NCBI GenBank assembly: GCA_030592655.1
Contig: JAUVIQ010000189.1
Location: forward strand, 1 to 5,785
Length of the DNA stretch: 5,785 nucleotides
Reading direction: 5' to 3'
Source of the DNA: Planctomycetales bacterium
Lineage (GTDB): Bacteria; Planctomycetota; Phycisphaerae; SM23-33
Translations under genes and position numbers: made by a program
In this document: positions 1 to 4,438 of the stretch, piece after piece
How the letters are laid out: each line of letters opens with the position of its first letter
Numbering within the stretch: the first letter of the stretch is position 1
The notes under the pieces: generated by a model
Seen by the model: the letters and a program-made list of their open reading frames with translations, nothing else
Told to the model about the DNA's origin: nothing
Database searches by the model: none

Positions 1-762
1 GATGTCGCCGCAGGAGTGAAGGTGGGTATAGACGCCGTGAGCGCGTGCCCAGTCGCATGCTCGCTTTTGCGCCGGCTTGAGCAATTGGCGGTACGTATCG
101 AGTGAGAAGAACTGCTTATGCGTGTATCCCATATCGTCGGGCCAGAAAACGGCGTCGAATGTGTATCCCGCGTCCCAGACCATATCCGCCAGGGCCAGTG
201 ACACGTCCAGGTAATGATCGAACATTTCCTTACACCATTCGGGTTTTTCCGCCAGCGCGAACAGCAGCCGCTCCGTCCCGACGGCCCGGGCGTGAGTTAC
301 ATCGAAGCCGAACCAAAAGTCGGATTCGATCCAGTAACCTTTTTCCCGCCATTTCTTGTAATTGGCCTCCAGGTAATCCCAGTTGATACGGTCCCGGGTG
401 GGCGTCATGCGATCTTTGGCTTCTCGCCACTTGTCCGGGTCTGTGATGGTAAAGTCCAGGAACTCCGGCGTGGATTCGGTGTGCTTGAAATTCCTCTGCG
501 TTACGCCCCACCTGTCGGTGGCAATTATGTACTCGTCGGTTTCCTCGATGACTTTCTCTTCGTAGCGCGGGCTGTTGTCCATTGCAATGCCGGCTGTGTG
601 GTCAACGCCGAAGTATTCCACCCAGTTGGCGTCCTGGGGCATTCCCTCGCGTTGCCAGCGTTCGATTGTGCTGTCCCAGGGTACGTCGATAATCGGTACG
701 CGGTCTGCCTCGCGGTGCTCGAACATCCTCTTGAAACGTTCGTGTGATGTCATCTCTGCCAT
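1..762 (-). CDS. UroD-superfamily protein, methyltransferase-like; C-terminus cut off by window edge
   Basis: The reading frame is open for 254 codons from an ATG at 762 to base 1, so the C-terminal third is missing (family members are usually about 340-380 residues). The start is set by AAGGAG (771-776 on the complement) with 8 nt spacing. The N-terminus has the usual opening (TSHERF at 5-10, then DRVPI at 20-24). TDRWGVTQR lies at 82-90, WPDDMGY at 207-213, and HSCGD at 249-253. The HxCG motif matches the zinc-binding His-X-Cys of MtaA/MtbA-type methylcobamide:coenzyme M methyltransferases. I do not see the arginine-rich N-terminal signature of heme-pathway uroporphyrinogen decarboxylase. 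I therefore infer a corrinoid-linked or other methyl-transfer role in the cytoplasm, substrate unknown, rather than HemE. The family call is secure; the reaction is not. No corrinoid protein gene is visible beside it. Confidence 0.9.
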   Translation of the reverse strand, partial: MAEMTSHERFKRMFEHREADRVPIIDVPWDSTIERWQREGMPQDANWVEYFGVDHTAGIAMDNSPRYEEKVIEETDEYIIATDRWGVTQRNFKHTESTPEFLDFTITDPDKWREAKDRMTPTRDRINWDYLEANYKKWREKGYWIESDFWFGFDVTHARAVGTERLLFALAEKPEWCKEMFDHYLDVSLALADMVWDAGYTFDAVFWPDDMGYTHKQFFSLDTYRQLLKPAQKRACDWARAHGVYTHLHSCGDI

Positions 763-940
763 TGATGCGACTCCTTAAAACGAGCCATAAAAGACATGAA
801 AAGCACAGAGAATGAAAGAAAAAAAGGTTTTCTCCCTGGTGATTGCGGAAATTCGTCCCGGCCTCACACCTTATTATCCATCGAAAAAAACATTTCACCT
901 TTATTGGCCTAGTCGGCTTGATAAATCGTATCTTTCCTTT

Positions 941-965
941 GGTCCGGCGTGTATCCGGACCTTTT
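941..965 (+). terminator. terminator-like stem-loop in the leader of the PEP-CTERM gene
   Basis: GGTCCGG (941-947) pairs perfectly with CCGGACC (955-961) across a 7-nt loop and is followed by TTTT (962-965). The U-tract is short, so termination would be weak. No plus-strand gene ends upstream, so it is either a leader attenuator for the PEP-CTERM gene, the relic of a lost gene's end, or a block to stray transcription. On the minus strand the run after the stem is only TTT-like (complement AAAGG context), so it is poorer there. Confidence 0.45.
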
Positions 966-1012
966 GACGCCAGGTCCGCAGGCACGGGAGAAGAAGTCTG
1001 CATTTCGTGTCG

Positions 1013-1036
1013 GACTTCGACGAGCTCAGTCGAGTC
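1013..1036. repeat. small imperfect palindrome, TTCGAC/CTCAG type
   Basis: GACTTCGAC (1013-1021) faces GTCGAGTC (1029-1036); the arms pair with one bulged T around a loop containing GAGCTC. From memory, short elements of the CTTCGAC...CTCAG kind are scattered through intergenic DNA of many environmental bacteria, and this looks like one copy. It lies about 85 bases before the PEP-CTERM start. Only one copy is present here, so the claim that it is a dispersed repeat rests on recall rather than on this window. Confidence 0.5.
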
Positions 1037-1063
1037 GTGGATCAACTTAACTTGTGGCTGATG

Positions 1064-1082
1064 CGCAGGTTACATGCCTGCG
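1064..1082 (+). other. short hairpin upstream of the PEP-CTERM ribosome site
   Basis: CGCAGG (1064-1069) and CCTGCG (1077-1082) are perfect complements with a 7-nt loop. It ends about 25 nt before the AGGAGG ribosome site. It could be a leader structure or an operator half-site pair, or simply chance in GC-rich DNA. Confidence 0.3.
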
Positions 1083-1107
1083 TTACCGGCCACGAACTTT
1101 TCGCCCC

Positions 1108-1113
1108 AGGAGG
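1108..1113 (+). promoter_or_regulatory. Shine-Dalgarno site fixing the PEP-CTERM start
   Basis: AGGAGG with 7 nt spacing to the ATG at 1121. It selects this start over in-frame codons further upstream (frame open from 1007). Only this start places a signal peptide at the N-terminus. Confidence 0.85.
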
Positions 1114-1120
1114 CCGAAAA

Positions 1121-1705
1121 ATGAAAGCTACCGTTCTTGCCGCAAGTCTGCTTGTTCTATTCCTTGCCGTCGGTCAGGCACAGGCTGAATTAATAACATT
1201 CCAGCCTGACCCCGCCGACCTGTACGACCTCTCCCATGGTAACTACTACACATGGGGACTCAGCACCGAGGTTGACCTTTCCATGATAGAGTTCACCACG
1301 GTCCGCCTGAAGTTCGACAACATTCGCAACTGGAACAGCGGTGATAACGTGCTTTACGTTCACCTGCTGGATTCAGCCCCGGACGGCGTAACGGTCTATT
1401 ATGACGGTCAGGGCGGCGGCGACGCCTTCGCAGGCCAGGGAATCGAACTGGTTACGTACGTCAACCTGCCGTGCTGGCCGCCGCAGGACCTGATTTACAT
1501 CTTTACCGACGACCAGGTCGCTACGTTTTCCGAGTATCTCCTGAACGGCTCGGACGTGGGGTTCGGATTCGACCCGGACTGCCACTTCTGGAACGACGGA
1601 GTAACGCTGGAGATAGAATACCAGGTCATCCCCGAACCGGGGTGTTTGATGCTGCTGGCAACCGGTGCGGTCCTGGTAATTCTGCGAAAACGGGCGCGAC
1701 GCTAA
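1121..1705 (+). CDS. secreted PEP-CTERM (exosortase-anchored) protein
   Basis: A 194-residue protein. Residues 1-22 form a signal peptide with a hydrophobic core (LAASLLVLFLAVG) and a probable cut after AQA. The mature part (23-169) is acidic, aromatic-rich and probably beta-sheet, with Cys118 and Cys154. The segment FGFDPDCHFWNDG (148-160) is reminiscent of planctomycete exported proteins. The C-terminus is a classic tripartite PEP-CTERM signal: PEP at 171-173, a hydrophobic helix 175-188, and a basic end RKRARR. In this system an exosortase recognises the PEP motif and moves the protein to the cell surface or matrix; the exosortase is not encoded here. The function of the mature domain is unknown. 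The gene stands alone: its upstream neighbour diverges and its downstream neighbour converges. Confidence 0.92.
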   Translation: MKATVLAASLLVLFLAVGQAQAELITFQPDPADLYDLSHGNYYTWGLSTEVDLSMIEFTTVRLKFDNIRNWNSGDNVLYVHLLDSAPDGVTVYYDGQGGGDAFAGQGIELVTYVNLPCWPPQDLIYIFTDDQVATFSEYLLNGSDVGFGFDPDCHFWNDGVTLEIEYQVIPEPGCLMLLATGAVLVILRKRARR

Positions 1706-1710
1706 AAATT

Positions 1711-1763
1711 AGTAGCCGGTAGTCGGGGAAAAACCATTCACTGACTACCGGCTACTGACTACT
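1711..1763. terminator. inverted-repeat hairpin between convergent genes, built of 7-bp units
   Basis: AGTAGCCGGTAGTC (1711-1724) and its exact reverse complement (1743-1756) enclose an 18-nt loop. The right arm continues in 7-bp phase: GACTACC, GGCTACT, GACTACT (1743-1763). On the minus strand the hairpin is followed by AATTTTT (complement of 1704-1710), a fair intrinsic terminator for the nitroreductase unit. On the plus strand the T-run lies too far away (about 1767-1775) to make a standard one. The last unit overlaps the nitroreductase stop codon (complement of 1762-1764). Confidence 0.7.
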
Positions 1764-2274
1764 ACTTATATTTTTCGTAGCAGACGATTTCGTCCATTCC
1801 CTTGCGGTCTCGGTATTGCGGCTCGCCGGCGGGGTATCCGAGCGTCATTACATCGACGACCTCGGCGTCGGCGGGGATGTCGAGCAGGCCATGTATTTCG
1901 TCCTGGTCAAACGAGCCTATCCAGCACGTTCCCAGACCTTCGGCCACCGCTGCCAGGGCGATGTGCTCCATCGCAATCCCCAAATCGATCGGGTCGCTGT
2001 GCACTCCGCAGGCCATTGCGCGTTCGGGCGAGAGTCCGACCCCGACAACGACCACAGCCGCTTCGCCGACGAACGCCTGATCCTTGCAAACGGAGATAAG
2101 TTTCTTTCGCGTCCCGGCATCGCGGACGAGGACGAACTTCCACGGCTGACGGTTAGAAGCCGACGGAGCCTGGCGCACTGCCTCGAAAATCCGGTCCAAC
2201 TTCTCCTGCTCAATCGGTTTGTCCTGATAGGACCGAACGCTGTAACGCTTTTTGATGGGTTCGTATAGTTCCAT
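1762..2274 (-). CDS. small nitroreductase-family flavoprotein
   Basis: A 170-residue protein starting at the ATG at 2274, preceded by AAGGAG (complement of 2283-2288) with 8 nt spacing. Nitroreductase marks are in order. RYSVRSY (10-16) gives the N-terminal phosphate-binding Arg and Ser. PSASNRQPWKF (37-47) is the FMN-contacting segment. The dimer-helix region runs HSDPIDLGIAMEHIALAA (92-109), then GLGTCWIGSF (113-122) and LGYPAGEP (145-152). Such proteins are cytoplasmic homodimers that bind FMN and use NAD(P)H to reduce nitro compounds, quinones or other acceptors. The substrate here cannot be told. At 170 residues it is at the short end of the family, but the core motifs are complete. It lies 60 bp downstream of a small membrane-protein gene on the same strand and is probably cotranscribed with it; the hairpin at 1711-1756 would end the transcript. 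Confidence 0.93.
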   Translation of the reverse strand: MELYEPIKKRYSVRSYQDKPIEQEKLDRIFEAVRQAPSASNRQPWKFVLVRDAGTRKKLISVCKDQAFVGEAAVVVVGVGLSPERAMACGVHSDPIDLGIAMEHIALAAVAEGLGTCWIGSFDQDEIHGLLDIPADAEVVDVMTLGYPAGEPQYRDRKGMDEIVCYEKYK

Positions 2275-2288
2275 AATGATTACTCCTT

Positions 2289-2318
2289 GTAATTCGTAAT
2301 TGGTAATTCGTAATTGGT
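2289..2318. repeat. heptanucleotide tandem array, left arm
   Basis: Four 7-bp units in perfect phase, GTAATTC-GTAATTG-GTAATTC-GTAATTG (2289-2316), that is GTAATTCGTAATTG twice, followed by GT. It fills most of the 60-bp gap between the nitroreductase start (its AAGGAG begins next to the array) and the stop of the membrane-protein gene. Bases 2289-2308 are an exact reverse complement of 2701-2720. Confidence 0.9.
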
Positions 2319-2334
2319 CAAACCGCGTCCCGGC

Positions 2335-2664
2335 CTACGACTCTTGCTCTTCCATGTCTCTCATTACCTGTTCGACCGCTTCTACTGCCTTTTTCTCAGC
2401 GGATCCAATTACCGGAAGCATTTCTGGACGGCATGACCCGACGGCTCCGATGAATGCCAGTATCAAGCCAATGGAGTTCAGCACTCCACCGACAATGAGA
2501 ATGTCCCGATTAGTCGAAAGGAAGAAAAAAATCGCCGACAATATCACCACGAATCCCAGTATGCCTATCCGAAACCACCCAGGCCGCCTCACCTTCTCCC
2601 AACGCACCAACAGATACAAATGAAACACCAACAGGATCGCCCCAATAGCCAAAATACCGGACAT
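2335..2664 (-). CDS. small three-helix membrane protein of unknown function
   Basis: A 109-residue protein. I chose the ATG at 2664 because AGGAAGG (complement of 2674-2680) sits 9 nt upstream. A TTG at 2709 would extend the frame, but only by translating repeat DNA and without a ribosome site. Three hydrophobic helices are visible at about 3-20, 32-49 and 55-76. The loop RWEKVRRPGW (21-30) is strongly basic, which puts it on the cytoplasmic side and the N-terminus outside by the positive-inside rule. The tail (about 86-109) is a charged amphipathic helix. I do not recognise the family and see no catalytic motif. It is the first gene of a probable two-gene unit with the nitroreductase. Heptanucleotide arrays lie on both sides of it, in opposite orientation. 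Confidence 0.75.
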   Translation of the reverse strand: MSGILAIGAILLVFHLYLLVRWEKVRRPGWFRIGILGFVVILSAIFFFLSTNRDILIVGGVLNSIGLILAFIGAVGSCRPEMLPVIGSAEKKAVEAVEQVMRDMEEQES

Positions 2665-2692
2665 AAGACACCACCTTCCTTTCTGTATCAGC

Positions 2693-2727
2693 GGATTACC
2701 AATTACCAATTACGAATTACGAATTAC
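2693..2727. repeat. heptanucleotide tandem array, right arm
   Basis: Five 7-bp units in exact phase: GGATTAC, CAATTAC, CAATTAC, GAATTAC, GAATTAC. It is the inverted counterpart of the array at 2289-2318. It begins 13 bases upstream of the AGGAAGG ribosome site of the small membrane-protein gene, so it would lie in or just before that gene's 5' untranslated leader. Confidence 0.9.
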
Positions 2728-2728
2728 A

Positions 2729-2770
2729 ATTATATTCGCTGTGGATAAACTTTTCTGCTGGTAAAGTCAA
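2729..2770 (-). promoter_or_regulatory. candidate promoter elements for the membrane-protein/nitroreductase unit
   Basis: Two readings are possible on the minus strand. TTGACT (complement of 2765-2770) and TATCCA (complement of 2742-2747) are separated by 17 nt, but the -10 is poor. A perfect TATAAT (complement of 2729-2734) abuts the heptad array but lacks a -35 at the right distance. In the second case transcription would begin inside the array. The 2728-2843 gap must also hold the rpoN promoter on the plus strand, for which I see no convincing boxes. Confidence 0.35.
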
Positions 2771-2843
2771 TATAACGTTTTTTTGGTTTCGGTTCCGTAT
2801 CTTTGTGGAAGATTCGTCGAGATGCTGATAGAATGATATTGGA

Positions 2844-4316
2844 ATGAGATTAGGTCTTTCACAACATTTTCGACTTGAGCAGCAGATGAAGCTGTCGCCT
2901 CGGCTTATCCAGGCGATGGAAATTCTTCAGCTGCCTATGCTTGCGCTGGCCGAGCGGATCGACGAAGAGTTGTCTTCCAACCCCTGCCTGGAAGTGCAGG
3001 AATCGTCCGACGACGCCGTTGCCGACGACTACCGGAAGGATAATAGTCCCGACCGTGGCGAAGAAACGCTGGTAGTAAATTCCGAAGGCGATAACAAGGC
3101 CGATTTCGAGAGGCTGGCCGATTTCGGCGATGCGTACGCCGAAGTTCTGGACTGGATGGACCGTCCCGGCCGCCGACGGGCCGGCGGGTCCGGTGAGACA
3201 GACGCCAAAATGATGGCACTGGCGAACACACCTGCGCCGGAGCAGAACCTGGGCGAATATCTTCTCGATCAGTGGACATTCGTGGAAGCGCCCGACGAAA
3301 TCAAGGCAGCCGGGCGGGTAATCATCTCCAACGTGGATGACGACGGATACCTGCGCATACCGCTTGATGAACTGCCTGAACAGAGCGACAACACCCATTC
3401 GCTCCAGGATGCCCTTGCGATGGTTCAGAAACTGGACCCCCCGGGAGTCGCTGCCCACGATCTGCGAGAATGCCTCCTTATCCAGTTGGACGCCGAAGCC
3501 GGGGCGGGACACGATGTAACGCTGCCTCGTCTCCTGGCCGACGAATTCCTGCGCGAAATCGAACTGAACCACATCCCCCAGATGGCCAAACGCACGGGAC
3601 ATTCCGTACAGGAAATCAAAGATGCGATTACGACTCTGGGGCGGCTCGACCCGCGACCGGGACGGATCATCGGTCAGCGGGCAGTACCGTATATCATCCC
3701 CGACGCGATTGTCGATCTGGACGACGACGATAACCTTATCGTTACGATGCGCGATGGAAACGCACCGGCGTTGAGAGTGTCGGAAACCTACCGCGAAATG
3801 GTCAAATCACGCCAGGCTGACGCCGGAACCAAAAAATTCATCCGCAACAACCTTCGTTCAGCCCAGTGGCTCATCAGTGCGATTATGCAGCGGCGGCAAA
3901 CTGTAAGGCGGGTTATAGAAGAGGTTTTCGCTGCCCAGAAGAAATTCCTGGAGCGAGGGCGCGAAGCGCTCAAACCGCTTCCGATGACGGAAGTGGCTGC
4001 CAAGGTCGGCGTACACGTCGCAACCGTCAGCAGGGCAGTGGCGGGAAAATATGTCCAGACGCCGCGAGGAATCTTCCCGCTCCGAATGTTCTTCTCAGGC
4101 GGAAAGACCACCGACGACGGACAAGACGTAGCATGGGACGCCATCAAGGTAAAATTGCAGTCCGTTATCGATCACGAAGACAAGTCCAAACCTCTCAATG
4201 ACGATCAAATCGCCAAGGCGATATGCAAAAACGGCATCAAAATTGCCAGAAGAACCGTGGCAAAGTACAGGGGACTCCTGAACATCCCCCCTGCCAGACA
4301 ACGGAAAGAATTTTAA
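2844..4316 (+). CDS. rpoN: RNA polymerase sigma-54 factor RpoN
   Basis: A 490-residue, full-length sigma-54. Region I (1-50) is the activator-responsive segment, with LEQQMKLSPRLIQAMEILQL (11-30) and ending SNPCLE. Region II (about 51-130) is acidic and poorly conserved, including a GC-rich RPGRRRAGGSG linker near 107-117. The core-binding domain follows (about 130-320, with LDPPGVAAHDLRECL at 197-211 and LDPRPG at 268-273). A helix-turn-helix segment lies around 381-402, then TPRGIFPLRMFFSGG (406-420). The RpoN box ARRTVAKYR (468-476), which reads the -24 element, is intact. The protein binds core polymerase and needs an AAA+ enhancer-binding protein to open promoters; none is encoded here. 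The ATG at 2844 has no good ribosome site (only GGA touching the ATG), but the N-terminus matches the family from the first residues. The lptB, hpf and ptsN neighbours common in Proteobacteria are absent. Confidence 0.98.
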   Translation: MRLGLSQHFRLEQQMKLSPRLIQAMEILQLPMLALAERIDEELSSNPCLEVQESSDDAVADDYRKDNSPDRGEETLVVNSEGDNKADFERLADFGDAYAEVLDWMDRPGRRRAGGSGETDAKMMALANTPAPEQNLGEYLLDQWTFVEAPDEIKAAGRVIISNVDDDGYLRIPLDELPEQSDNTHSLQDALAMVQKLDPPGVAAHDLRECLLIQLDAEAGAGHDVTLPRLLADEFLREIELNHIPQMAKRTGHSVQEIKDAITTLGRLDPRPGRIIGQRAVPYIIPDAIVDLDDDDNLIVTMRDGNAPALRVSETYREMVKSRQADAGTKKFIRNNLRSAQWLISAIMQRRQTVRRVIEEVFAAQKKFLERGREALKPLPMTEVAAKVGVHVATVSRAVAGKYVQTPRGIFPLRMFFSGGKTTDDGQDVAWDAIKVKLQSVIDHEDKSKPLNDDQIAKAICKNGIKIARRTVAKYRGLLNIPPARQRKEF

Positions 4317-4318
4317 AA

Positions 4319-4430
4319 AGCGGTCAGCGGTCAGCAGTCGGCTATCAGCAAAAAAAAGAACGCTGAACGCTAATTCGTTTCTTCTCTCCGTACGTTTTTG
4401 CTGACTGCTGATTGCTGACCGCTGATTGCT
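4319..4430 (+). repeat. long imperfect hairpin of 7-bp units between rpoN and the next gene
   Basis: The left arm (4319-4354) reads AGCGGTC, AGCGGTC, AGCAGTC, GGCTATC, then AGCAAAAA. The right arm (4395-4430) is its reverse complement in the same register, over 36 positions. I count 30 Watson-Crick pairs. Four more would be G-U pairs in plus-strand RNA, and two are mismatches (4343/4406, 4344/4405). The 40-nt loop holds another 7-bp duplication, GAACGCT twice (4358-4371). The structure begins 2 nt after the rpoN stop and ends 8 nt before the next ATG, so it takes up almost the whole gap. It lacks a 3' U-tract on the plus strand and is not a standard terminator in that direction. It could protect the rpoN message end, damp read-through, or be a mobile repeat with no role. 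Confidence 0.85.
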
Positions 4431-4438
4431 ATTTATCC

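Larger units (their letters stand above)
763..1120. other. divergent intergenic region without a gene (358 nt)
   Basis: This region separates the divergent UroD-like and PEP-CTERM genes, so it should hold both promoters. Short frames run through it on both strands, but none has a ribosome site or a recognisable protein. It contains an A-rich stretch (about 785-828), a terminator-like stem-loop (941-965), an imperfect palindrome (1013-1036) and a small hairpin (1064-1082), listed separately. On the minus strand GATAAT (complement of 876-881) could be a -10 box for the UroD-like gene, but no good -35 lies at the right distance. I cannot name a secure promoter for either gene. Confidence 0.6.

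Noticed and set aside
214..747. Long plus-strand frame opposite the UroD-like gene
   Set aside because: The minus-strand product has clear family motifs and a good ribosome site; the plus-strand product is unlike any protein I know and is an antisense shadow.
785..828. A-rich stretch with loosely repeated CATAAAAGA/CATGAAAAG motifs
   Set aside because: The repetition is too degenerate to call a repeat element; it is more likely ordinary AT-rich leader DNA before the UroD-like gene.
602..1045. 147-codon minus-strand frame crossing the divergent intergenic region
   Set aside because: It overlaps the start of the UroD-like gene in another frame, has no ribosome site, and includes the palindrome at 1013-1036.
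1066..1083. Possible sigma-54 promoter (GG at 1068-1069, GC at 1080-1081, spacing 10)
   Set aside because: Only the invariant dinucleotides match; the flanking bases do not fit TGGCAC/TTGCW, and one such pair is expected by chance in a gap this size. It also coincides with the 1064-1082 hairpin.
1007..1120. Upstream start for the PEP-CTERM protein
   Set aside because: It would put about 38 hydrophilic residues ahead of the signal peptide and ignores the AGGAGG at 1108-1113.
2665..2709. N-terminal extension of the small membrane protein from a TTG at 2709
   Set aside because: It would translate the heptad array and has no ribosome site, whereas the ATG at 2664 has AGGAAGG at 9 nt and begins directly at the first membrane helix.
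2289..2727. CRISPR-like array
   Set aside because: Units are 7 bp, directly adjacent, with no spacers, so this is not a CRISPR.
3161..3190. GC-rich inverted repeats inside rpoN (CCGTC/GACGG and CCGGCC/GGCCGG)
   Set aside because: They encode the RPGRRRAGGSG linker in the variable region II and are explained by Arg/Gly/Pro codons; nothing shows an insertion.
2859..3602. 247-codon frame antisense to rpoN
   Set aside because: This is a shadow of the rpoN coding sequence; the translation has no recognisable domain and rpoN is unmistakable.
4412..4438. TTG start for the membrane protein after rpoN
   Set aside because: It lies inside the right arm of the hairpin and adds only repeat-encoded residues; the ATG at 4439 is simpler, though neither has a ribosome site.
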